This document shows positions 1-7,108 of a DNA stretch of 10,317 nt, piece after piece. The notes under the pieces were generated by a model. The model did not search any database and was not told where the DNA came from. It worked only from the letters and a program-made list of their open reading frames with translations. Position 1 is the stretch's first letter; each line of letters begins with the position of its first letter. A program made the position numbers and the translations under genes. The stretch lies in the NCBI GenBank assembly GCA_018658605.1, contig JABHUV010000258.1, positions 1-10,317 on the forward strand. The letters are read 5' to 3'. The DNA is from Planctomycetaceae bacterium (GTDB taxonomy: Bacteria; Planctomycetota; Planctomycetia; Pirellulales; Pirellulaceae).

Positions 1-143
1 AGCCGAAAACCGGGTGGTGCGTTGCCACGGTCAATCAAATCTGCAGTACAGCCAACGTAGGCGTAATTGAAATCAATGTCTTGACATTGATTGAGGTAAC
101 TACGAATGGCATCGTCTGTGGGTTTCTTACCGAAATAAAACAT
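1..143 (-). CDS. DUF1990 (UPF0548)-like protein, N-terminal fragment
   Basis: An open frame on the minus strand starts with ATG at 143 and runs off the left edge, giving 47 complete codons. The start is well fixed because an in-frame TAG lies one codon upstream. The protein begins MFYFGKKPTDDAIRSYL and continues with a DFNYAYVGCT segment and an APPGF segment. This resembles the N-terminus of DUF1990/UPF0548 proteins, where a 'P(S/T)xxxIxxFL' helix is followed by 'F.Y..VG.T....P.GY'. The biochemical function of that family is not known to me. No signal peptide or membrane helix is visible in the fragment. It lies downstream of the ABC permease gene on the same strand, with a 135-base gap, so it could be a separate unit or the distal end of the operon. 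The family call rests on a short stretch and is moderately sure; that the frame is coding is more certain. Confidence 0.6.
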   Translation of the reverse strand, partial: MFYFGKKPTDDAIRSYLNQCQDIDFNYAYVGCTADLIDRGNAPPGFR

Positions 144-278
144 AGGCTACGAACACAATCTGCTAGAGCCAAAAAATGAACCAGTTGTTCTACGGGGCTA
201 ACCGCAGGGTGTTACCTTCAATTAACATCTTCGCATAATCGACTGCCTTACCATAGATGTGCAACAACATGGTGGGAC
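144..278. other. Intergenic region between ABC permease and DUF1990-like gene
   Basis: This is 135 bases between two minus-strand genes. I see no convincing promoter or terminator. On the minus strand a weak 4-bp hairpin (GAAC/GTTC, 177-189) is followed by a run of Ts, but the stem is too short to call a terminator. A 26-codon minus-strand frame (270-190) fits in the gap but has no supporting evidence. Confidence 0.4.
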
Positions 279-1241
279 TTATACGGGTGCTGGTAAATCG
301 CGACGAGTGAACACTTGGTCACCAATGATGTACATCAACAGACCTAATCCAAGTAAGACTAGATGACAGCCTAGACCACTGAGTCGATGAATTTCAGCGC
401 CACGATATAACCAGAAATCCCAGTATAGTTCGGGTTGGTTTACATAAATGTGCACCAATCCTTCTGGGTCAAATGGATTGAAAAATGTGTAATTCAACAA
501 AAAGCTATATTCGGGTTTCGCCATCGCCAAGATCCGCATCATTTGTTGAATCACAACAAACGCGATACAGATTCCAATTGTCCGCCAGCGGTAGCGGTCC
601 AAACTAGAAATCATCATCGCAAAACCAGCCACAAAGAAACCCATTGCAAATAAGATAGTGATCGCCGGCCAAAACTGATTTATATCAACAAATTCGGACA
701 TCGGCTTTTCGACTGTTTCAGGTTCAGCGAACGACAGTGGAATTGAAAATGGAGTTCCAGGAATCTCCAGCGACGGTGGCTCTATGGTATCGGTAACCAT
801 ATTGGAATAAACACTGAGCGTCATGGCGACCCAGGCGAGACTTGCAAGCAGACAAGTTCCGGTTGTGGTCACTAGAACTTGTACCCAATAGATTCGTCGT
901 CGTGAAATAGGGTTTCCTAATAGCATTTCGAGTGTCCCGCGATTCAATTGTCCGGCGACGCAATCAGATCCTCGCGAGATGGCCCAAATGACAATGACGA
1001 TAATGATAACGGGCTCATTGAATGCTTGTGCAACACGGCCAGTGTAAGTTATTAATTGTGCAAATGGTACGGCCGAAAATTTTTCAAAGTCTTTGAAAAA
1101 TTCAATGACTTGTTTAAATCGTGCTGCATCAAAAAACGTGATTGCCCAGATGCGCATGTAGATGAAAAACAGGATGGCCAGACTGCAGGCGATACATAGC
1201 ATGCGTGATTTGAGCAGATAATGCCTTACTAAATGAATCAT
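279..1241 (-). CDS. ABC-2 type transporter permease subunit
   Basis: This 320-residue integral membrane protein is the membrane half of an ABC exporter of the ABC-2 class. Hydrophobic stretches suggest about six membrane helices, near residues 13-33, 75-90, 118-145, 190-213, 220-240 and 285-308. The short segment AGQLNRGTLEMLLGNPISRR (96-115) is the typical cytoplasmic motif of this family, just before a helix and thought to contact the ATPase. A proline-rich loop of about 40 residues (147-188) between helices 3 and 4 should face the outside. The ATG overlaps the stop of the ATPase gene by four bases (ATGA, 1238-1241), which indicates translational coupling and fixes the start. Membership in the ABC-2 permease family is clear. 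The substrate cannot be read from the sequence, and the protein is not recognisably a named exporter such as NosY or GldF. Confidence 0.88.
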   Translation of the reverse strand: MIHLVRHYLLKSRMLCIACSLAILFFIYMRIWAITFFDAARFKQVIEFFKDFEKFSAVPFAQLITYTGRVAQAFNEPVIIIVIVIWAISRGSDCVAGQLNRGTLEMLLGNPISRRRIYWVQVLVTTTGTCLLASLAWVAMTLSVYSNMVTDTIEPPSLEIPGTPFSIPLSFAEPETVEKPMSEFVDINQFWPAITILFAMGFFVAGFAMMISSLDRYRWRTIGICIAFVVIQQMMRILAMAKPEYSFLLNYTFFNPFDPEGLVHIYVNQPELYWDFWLYRGAEIHRLSGLGCHLVLLGLGLLMYIIGDQVFTRRDLPAPV

Positions 1242-2149
1242 GAGCTGGGCATCTCATGATTTGAATGGATCTGTTCGTAAAGGTTGCGCAAACGGCTAGG
1301 TTCAATGGAAACATTTTTGAGGGCAACGAGACTGAGCCACTCGAAGGCTGGTTGCAGATCGCCTTTGATTTCAATAATGATTTGCTCTTGGTCGCCGTTG
1401 ATGTCAAGTCTGGGATATGAAACGCTGATTTGTTTTTCGAGATCTTTGGGTGGCGGTGGCAACGGTTGTGATGATCGAGCATGCAAGCGATGCGTTTGTC
1501 GGATGTTAGAAATTTGTTCCGTCATTGCCAGTTGACCGTCTTTCAGAATAGCAACTTGGTCACAAACGGTTTCGACTTCGTCGAGAATATGTGAAGAGAA
1601 TAGAATAGTCTGTCCAGTTTGTTTCCGCCGTTGCAACAATTCGATTACCTGTTGTCTTACTGTGGGGTCTAAATTAGAAGTTGGCTCATCGAGAATAATC
1701 AACGGGGCCTGATTGGCAAGAGCAAGAGTCAACGCTAGTTTCTGCCGCATTCCAGTAGACATTGACCGGACGCGTCGCGAGAGGTCGAGAGCCAAAAAAT
1801 CGGCAATGTCCATTGCTTGTTGAAACGAGCCATCTTGGCGAATGGAGGTCATGACGCGCAACAAGTCGCGACCCTTGTAGTGTCGATCTAGGCGGACATC
1901 CCCAGGCAAGTAGGATACTTTCTCCCGTACTTGTAACGATTTACTGCGACAATTTAGTCCAGCAATGGTGGCCGTGCCGGACGTAGGTTTCATCATCCCC
2001 ATTAACAAACGGATGAAAGTGCTCTTGCCGGCACCATTTGGTCCTAATAGGCCAAAGATTGTTCCCTGTGGTATTTTTATTGAACAGTCATGGAGCGCTG
2101 TAATCGCGCCAAATTGTTTTGACAGGTTTTGCGTTTCCACAAACGGCAT
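1238..2149 (-). CDS. ABC transporter ATP-binding protein
   Basis: This cytoplasmic ATPase subunit (303 residues) would energise the ABC-2 permease encoded right after it. The Walker A motif GPNGAGKST is at residues 36-44, the signature MSTGMRQ at 130-136, Walker B LIILDEP at 150-156, the D-loop SNLDP at 158-162 and the H-loop histidine at 187. The usual Q-loop glutamine is absent: the region reads VSYLPGDVRLD (78-88), like the YLPGE variant seen in one subfamily of ABC-2 drug-exporter-type ATPases. A proline run (PLPPPP, about 229-234) opens a poorly conserved C-terminal tail of about 70 residues. I place the start at the ATG at 2149, because VETQNLSKQFG then follows at the usual distance from Walker A. 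In-frame starts at 2170 (ATG), 2179 (ATG) and 2251 (GTG) would add an atypical cysteine-rich leader, and the last would overlap the upstream gene. The gap to the PSD1 gene stop is 59 bases. The substrate is unknown. Confidence 0.92.
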   Translation of the reverse strand: MPFVETQNLSKQFGAITALHDCSIKIPQGTIFGLLGPNGAGKSTFIRLLMGMMKPTSGTATIAGLNCRSKSLQVREKVSYLPGDVRLDRHYKGRDLLRVMTSIRQDGSFQQAMDIADFLALDLSRRVRSMSTGMRQKLALTLALANQAPLIILDEPTSNLDPTVRQQVIELLQRRKQTGQTILFSSHILDEVETVCDQVAILKDGQLAMTEQISNIRQTHRLHARSSQPLPPPPKDLEKQISVSYPRLDINGDQEQIIIEIKGDLQPAFEWLSLVALKNVSIEPSRLRNLYEQIHSNHEMPSS

Positions 2150-2208
2150 GCAGCATGTCTTTCTACACATTGGGAACATGGTGAATCTAACGGATTCCCA
2201 AACTGGCT

Positions 2209-5200
2209 TTAGCGATTGAACAAAAATGCTGGATTGTTGATCAGAGCCCACGCCAAATCCTGCAGGCCAGTCAATCTCTTATTGTCATATTGTATTTTTA
2301 TCGCTGCCACCGATGCGGAGAGTGATTGATACTGCTTGTCTGTGGCAAGGTACTTTGTGCGGAGATCCGCTTGCTGCTTTTCGTTTCGATCGGCTACCGG
2401 AATACTCAATAGTGCCGCCAGCTCATCGGGCAAGGTGTTTAAGGTAACCGGACGATCCGAATCAGAAGCTGAAATCCGGAATTTTCCCAGCTGATGGATG
2501 TTGTCGGTAAAGTTGTTGACGATCTTTAGGGTGATCAGGCAACCACCCTCAAAGCCGACTTCTCCGGAGGTCTGAAAAACAGCCGTGTGGTTTTTTCCCT
2601 GTTGAGGAGCAATGGCCCAACCGGTATCTGGATTGCCATCGATGGCTCTCGCAACGTCATAACCGGCCTGACTAAATGTAGCGGATGGATCCGTTAATTT
2701 GACCGCTTGAACTTCTCCTGTGCCATTGGCCGGTTGGATACCGATACTGAATTCGCTGACGACAAAATTCCCATTGTTGTCAGATCGCCCCGGCCCTTTA
2801 CCAGGCAGGGAGTCGTCAGACAATGCTTCCAGTCGGATGGCTGTTACGTTAGCCAGTTCCGTTTTTAACTGAATGGTATAGGTGCTTTTTTGATTTTTCC
2901 CAGTTGCCCAAATGATGCCGTCATCTCGCAGTTCCAGCTTCGTCTCCTGATCTGTTTGGCCGGAAACAAATTCTGTGGGACCCCATTTGTTCACTCGGTT
3001 TAGTCCAGCTTCCCATTCTTGTTGGCGGCGGGGAAGATCTTTTTCCAGTTCGTCTAGTTCGGATCGTAAGTCGAGGTAGTCCGAGCCGGCTTCACCGAGT
3101 GCTAGTTTACCAATTTGAATTTCCTGATCTGTAGGATATCTTGAGAGGAAACGCAGGAATATCTCTTCAATCAACTTTTCATCCCCGTCTTCACCGTCCT
3201 TGAATTCCTGTTCCATGCGGAACAGGGCGTTACTGGGGTCCGCCAAGGCGTTAGCGATCGTTGGGCCGTTGACGAGCTTCATGATGGGACCGAGTACGAG
3301 TCCGGTGGAGCGTTCACATTCGCAAGCGCTTTCTCGAACAGGTCGTCCAAAGTCATCTAAAAACGGTACCTTGACCCCAACGTCGGGTAGTTCGGCTGCT
3401 CGGAATCCCTTTGGTACGCCGGGAATACCCTGCGTGGAACCTGTCGCAACATGAATCGCATCAAACAAAACTTCAGCTGGCAAGCGACGAGCGATGGCGT
3501 GGGAATAGTTGATTTCATCCTCGGCATTCCATTGATTGGTGTCCACAGTGTGTTGGTATACTCGAGATTTACAGATCGTTCGCAACATATGTTGCACATC
3601 AAATCCACTCTTCACAAAGTCGTTGGTAAGGGCGTTTAATAATTCTGGGTTAGTAGGTGGATTTCCAGCACGGATATCGTCGATCGGTTCAATGATTCCG
3701 ACACCGAACATATAGCCCCACAGCCGATTTACATAACTGGAAGCAAAGTACTGATTGTCCGAGGATGTGATCCAGTGGGCAAGTTTTTCAAGTCGTGGCA
3801 ATTCTTCATTGACCGTATCTTGATGTTCATAAGGAAACGATGGAGCGGCAACTTCGTTTGTGCGGAGATGAGTAACTTCACCTGCGCCAGAATTAAAGAT
3901 GACTTCGACCAACGGTTTCGCACCTTCAACGGCTGACCCTCCAATTTTCTTTCCCATGAATCGAGCATCTTCTTTTCGTCCGATTTGTGAAAAGTAGGCG
4001 GCTAGGCTGTAGTATTGGTCTTGTGTCCAGCGTTCAAAGGGATGGTCATGGCATTTGTTACAGTTAAATCGCACGGCTAAAAATAGGTGCGTTGTGTTTT
4101 CCATCAAGGTTGCTGGGTCGCGGATGATTTTGTAATAGGCGGCTGGCGGGTTGTCTAACGTAGAGCCGTTCGCGGTCAATACTTCATGCGCGAATTGATT
4201 GTAGGGTTTATTGACTGCGACGGATTGCTTGATCCAATTACGCAGTGCAACGGCACCTTCTTCACCTAAAAATTTTCGGTTCACCTGCAGTAGATCAGCC
4301 CAGCGGTTCGTCCAGTGCTCAATGTACTCTTTACTACCGACGAGTTGGTCAATCAGATTATTGCGGCGTTGCTCTGAAGGCTGCTCGCTTTCCAAGAATT
4401 GGCGAACTTGAGCGACCGTTGGGGGCAAGCCTGTAATGTCGATATAAATTCGTCTCACAAAATCTTCGTCTGAGCAGATATCTGCGGGAAGAATTTTTAC
4501 CCGCTCTAATTTGTCGTAGACAAGATCATCGATGTAGTTTTGAGTCTTTGGTTTTGCCCATTGGAAACCCATACGGTCGCCCATAACTGTTAGTGTCGTG
4601 GCGGCATAATTGCCGTCGTAACGGACGAGGACGGGACCTTCGCCGCGACGCAGGAGTGTCAAAACTCCGCGCTCGTCCGCGTCAATGACCTCAATATTAC
4701 CGCTTTCAATAAATGCTTCCCGTGTAACATCTCGCATACTGCCATCCGGAAATGTTGCAAGCACTGAGATTTGTTGTTTCATGCCGGCGCGAGGAATGAT
4801 TGGATTCTTAGGAAATATTTCGATCGATGATGCTTTTCGAGTTTCTAAGTCGAGTCGCCCACCTTGGGTTATCCAGTCGCGAATGATTCCGTAGTATCGC
4901 GAATCAACGGTTGTTCGTACTCCTCCAACATGCGGTATGGCGCCAACGGCCTTAAGTAATAGTAGACTTTGGTCGGGTGCAGCGCGGTTAAATCGTCTGG
5001 CACCTATGTCGTCTGTGAGCGCGCGATGGTCGTATAATGGATCGTAACCTCGCAGCGAAAGTTTAAATCCGTTTTTACCATCTTTAGAGCCGTGACAAGT
5101 TCCAGCATTGCAGCTCATTTTGGCAAGAATGGGTTGGACGTCGTTTACGAAACTCGAAGTTGGTAGGTCGAGGGCTTTGACGCTGACGGCAAGGGTTGCT

Positions 5201-5556
5201 GAATGTTTACCGAACCGCAAAGTTACGGTTTCTTGTCCAATGCTAATGGGTGTGACAATCCCGTCAGCACTGATTTGTACGTGCTGAGGCATCTTCCGGA
5301 TGGAAAGCATCCGTGTTAGGTCAGCGATCTGACCACTTTCGAGTTGACCGGTCACTCTCAATTGACGGTAATTGCGTCCGATACTGAATTCCATCGCTGC
5401 GGGCTCGACTGTGATTGAATTGATTTTCAATCCGACTGGCAGAGTTTCGGTAATCGTGGTCTCTTGACCTGTTACTGCAGCGGTGTAGGCCAGCAGTGAA
5501 AAGAGAATTGTATATTTTATGGATTTCATCGTCATGCTTCTGTTGTGGTGAATCAT
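2209..5556 (-). CDS. DUF1549/DUF1553 (PSCyt2/PSD1) haem-motif protein with Ig-like domains
   Basis: This is an exported 1115-residue planctomycete protein of unknown biochemical role. A signal peptide lies at about 1-30. Ig-like (BIG_2-type) segments cover about 45-125 and 245-325. Between them is a cytochrome-like module (about 137-232) with CNAGTCH at 149-155, a CX4CH haem-type motif. DUF1549 spans about 340-545 and includes a second motif, CNKCHDHPFERW (499-510). DUF1553 follows from about 590, with SYVNRLWGYMFG (607-618) and CECER (745-749). The usual DUF1553 ending (LQDLAWALINNPAFLFNR, 1098-1115) is separated from the rest by a long insertion. The ATG at 5556 overlaps the upstream stop by four bases (ATGA); ATGs at codons 8 and 10 would also leave a workable signal peptide. 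Being coupled to the cytochrome/WD40 gene, it is likely an extracytoplasmic partner of that protein. Family membership is certain; haem binding is inferred from motifs. Confidence 0.95.
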   Translation of the reverse strand: MIHHNRSMTMKSIKYTILFSLLAYTAAVTGQETTITETLPVGLKINSITVEPAAMEFSIGRNYRQLRVTGQLESGQIADLTRMLSIRKMPQHVQISADGIVTPISIGQETVTLRFGKHSATLAVSVKALDLPTSSFVNDVQPILAKMSCNAGTCHGSKDGKNGFKLSLRGYDPLYDHRALTDDIGARRFNRAAPDQSLLLLKAVGAIPHVGGVRTTVDSRYYGIIRDWITQGGRLDLETRKASSIEIFPKNPIIPRAGMKQQISVLATFPDGSMRDVTREAFIESGNIEVIDADERGVLTLLRRGEGPVLVRYDGNYAATTLTVMGDRMGFQWAKPKTQNYIDDLVYDKLERVKILPADICSDEDFVRRIYIDITGLPPTVAQVRQFLESEQPSEQRRNNLIDQLVGSKEYIEHWTNRWADLLQVNRKFLGEEGAVALRNWIKQSVAVNKPYNQFAHEVLTANGSTLDNPPAAYYKIIRDPATLMENTTHLFLAVRFNCNKCHDHPFERWTQDQYYSLAAYFSQIGRKEDARFMGKKIGGSAVEGAKPLVEVIFNSGAGEVTHLRTNEVAAPSFPYEHQDTVNEELPRLEKLAHWITSSDNQYFASSYVNRLWGYMFGVGIIEPIDDIRAGNPPTNPELLNALTNDFVKSGFDVQHMLRTICKSRVYQHTVDTNQWNAEDEINYSHAIARRLPAEVLFDAIHVATGSTQGIPGVPKGFRAAELPDVGVKVPFLDDFGRPVRESACECERSTGLVLGPIMKLVNGPTIANALADPSNALFRMEQEFKDGEDGDEKLIEEIFLRFLSRYPTDQEIQIGKLALGEAGSDYLDLRSELDELEKDLPRRQQEWEAGLNRVNKWGPTEFVSGQTDQETKLELRDDGIIWATGKNQKSTYTIQLKTELANVTAIRLEALSDDSLPGKGPGRSDNNGNFVVSEFSIGIQPANGTGEVQAVKLTDPSATFSQAGYDVARAIDGNPDTGWAIAPQQGKNHTAVFQTSGEVGFEGGCLITLKIVNNFTDNIHQLGKFRISASDSDRPVTLNTLPDELAALLSIPVADRNEKQQADLRTKYLATDKQYQSLSASVAAIKIQYDNKRLTGLQDLAWALINNPAFLFNR

Positions 5557-7001
5557 TTAGTTTTTGCAACTTCGACTTGAATTTCAACCGGAACGAATTG
5601 TTTTGCGATGGTGCCTGTGGCGGCATCTATTAAATAGATGTAGCCATCGAAACCACCGGCAGCGATCGTTTTGCCATCTGGGTGAAAGGCAACTGTGAAA
5701 ATACCGCTGGCGATATCAACGGAGGCAATTTCTTTTCCATCGGCATAGTTTGCAATTTTGATTTGCCCAGACCCATTGAAACTGCTGCCGGCGACAATTC
5801 GACTTCCGTCATGACTGAAACGCGTACTGAAAATGCGGCCTTTGAGTTTAGGGAACGCGCGAATCAAATTATAGTCATCACCGATCTTCCGAGCTTTGTC
5901 ACGTACCATTTTGTAGACCTTGGGCACTCCATCAACACCTCCGGCTAGTAGCTCATCTTTATCTGGATGTCGGTCCACCGCGTGTAACCCCCCCTTGAGT
6001 GCTCCGGGAGTGATGCTGGTGATATTATCGATAAATTGTGACGTCTTAACGTTAATCAACTTCATGCTGCGGTCACGACTGACGGTGACTAGATGATCAC
6101 CTTCTTTGCTGAAAACAGTGTCTAAAACCCAATCGCTGTGTGCTCCGTTAAAGAGTACTTCTGTTCCATCATCAATATTGACAGCGTGGATTGTAGCATC
6201 TGGGCATCCGTAGGACACCAAGTTAGAATCGGGGGACCAGTTAGCTCCATAGATTGTGTCGTAGCCCGCCGTGAGTGCTAGTAACAGTTCTGCACCTTCG
6301 ATTTTCCACACTTGCAGTTCCCCCATGCGTCCGGGTGATCCGCCCGCAACCGCGAGCATGGATCCATCAGGTGAGAACCGTGCGGATTCAATCCGTTCGG
6401 AAAGCCCAATTAATCTGGCGATTAATTCACTACCATCGGCTCGATAAAGTAATACTTCGTGGAATCCAGAGATGGCTAAGTACTTTCCGTCACTTGAGAA
6501 ATCGACGGACGTAATGATGGGCGCGGCAACATAGACGGGTGGGTTTTCAGGCGAATATCGCAGGCGGGTTGATGCGGGTGAATCATTTCCTGCACCCTGA
6601 GTGATCCATTGTCGAATTAAGTCGATTTCAGAATCGGCAAGTGGTTTTTTTCCTTGAGGCATTTCAGCAGCACCATCAGTCTTACTGATGAGACTGATTA
6701 GATGGCTTTCATCGGGTTTATTAGCAACGATCGCTGTTTCTTCAGATTCTCCGCCTTTAAGTAATAACGAAAAATCGGTCATGACGTAATCCCCACCTTT
6801 TTTAGAGGGTTGGTGACAGCCTTGGCAGTGTGTCTGAAAAATTGGGCGGATGTCTTTGTCGTAGCTTATTTTGCGAGCGGCAGGTGTTGATTTGTCCGTT
6901 TCATCATCAGCTTGGGTGGTAATCGCCATTGCGCTTAGCAGCAGTGCCAGAGAGCAAATCCAGCCTACGACGAGAAATTGAGATGTATGTGGTCGGCTCA
7001 T
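5553..7001 (-). CDS. Exported PSCyt1 c-type cytochrome / WD40 beta-propeller protein
   Basis: This 482-residue protein is the first gene of the operon. A signal peptide occupies about 1-31 (hydrophobic core 10-27, then a candidate cleavage site near TTQADD). A planctomycete cytochrome C (PSCyt1) domain follows at about 44-137, with the haem attachment motif CQGCH at 59-63 and a likely methionine ligand in EMPQGKKPL (M114), just before the terminal helix DSEIDLIRQWI. Residues about 160-465 form WD40-like repeats. Seven strands of the type 'FSPDG..LA..G' start near 166, 207, 253, 295, 342, 393 and 437, enough for one complete seven-bladed propeller. The protein therefore probably combines a periplasmic electron-transfer or redox-sensing head with a protein- or ligand-binding propeller. 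Its stop overlaps the start of the DUF1549/DUF1553 gene, so the two are translationally coupled. The family call is strong; the physiological role is unknown. Confidence 0.94.
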   Translation of the reverse strand: MSRPHTSQFLVVGWICSLALLLSAMAITTQADDETDKSTPAARKISYDKDIRPIFQTHCQGCHQPSKKGGDYVMTDFSLLLKGGESEETAIVANKPDESHLISLISKTDGAAEMPQGKKPLADSEIDLIRQWITQGAGNDSPASTRLRYSPENPPVYVAAPIITSVDFSSDGKYLAISGFHEVLLYRADGSELIARLIGLSERIESARFSPDGSMLAVAGGSPGRMGELQVWKIEGAELLLALTAGYDTIYGANWSPDSNLVSYGCPDATIHAVNIDDGTEVLFNGAHSDWVLDTVFSKEGDHLVTVSRDRSMKLINVKTSQFIDNITSITPGALKGGLHAVDRHPDKDELLAGGVDGVPKVYKMVRDKARKIGDDYNLIRAFPKLKGRIFSTRFSHDGSRIVAGSSFNGSGQIKIANYADGKEIASVDIASGIFTVAFHPDGKTIAAGGFDGYIYLIDAATGTIAKQFVPVEIQVEVAKTK

Positions 7002-7052
7002 GGTATTGGGATGGGGATATTGTGGCGGGAAAAATTGTCTTGGGTGACGTCA

Positions 7053-7061
7053 ATTATAGCA
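7053..7061 (-). promoter_or_regulatory. Extended -10 promoter for the cytochrome/ABC operon
   Basis: On the minus strand the sequence reads TGCTATAAT, a perfect TATAAT preceded by the TGn of an extended -10 element. Transcription would start near 7046, giving a leader of about 45 bases before the ATG at 7001. There is no good -35 at 17 bases (CTAATT). A TTGTGC lies 22 bases upstream, which is too far. An extended -10 can work without a strong -35. It is the best promoter candidate for the four-gene operon. Confidence 0.55.
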
Positions 7062-7086
7062 CAATTCAGACTGCGAATTAGCACAA
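7057..7086 (-). repeat. Direct repeat TTGTGCTA overlapping the operon promoter
   Basis: The octamer TAGCACAA (plus strand; TTGTGCTA on the minus strand) occurs at 7057-7064 and again at 7079-7086. The copies start 22 bases apart, which is about two helical turns, and the proximal copy overlaps the -10 element. The arrangement could be an operator for a dimeric regulator, or a chance repeat in AT-rich DNA. Confidence 0.35.
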
Positions 7087-7108
7087 ATTGAATGCCGCAG
7101 GACAATGA

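Noticed and set aside
177..189. GAAC/GTTC hairpin followed on the minus strand by a T-run, as a terminator
   Set aside because: The stem has only four base pairs and the T-run does not follow it directly, so it is too weak.
190..270. A 26-codon minus-strand frame after the ABC permease gene
   Set aside because: It has an ATG and a protein-like composition, but no ribosome binding site, no recognisable family and no context; a frame this short is expected by chance.
2150..2251. A longer ABC ATPase starting with GTG at 2251
   Set aside because: It would overlap the end of the PSD1 gene by 43 bases and add a leader foreign to the family; the ATG at 2149 gives the normal N-terminus.
5092..6827. 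An electron-transport or defence island built around the haem proteins
   Set aside because: No oxidoreductase, quinone-linked, nuclease-effector or mobile-element gene is encoded beside the pair; the proteins belong to ordinary planctomycete families, so only a cautious redox hypothesis is kept.
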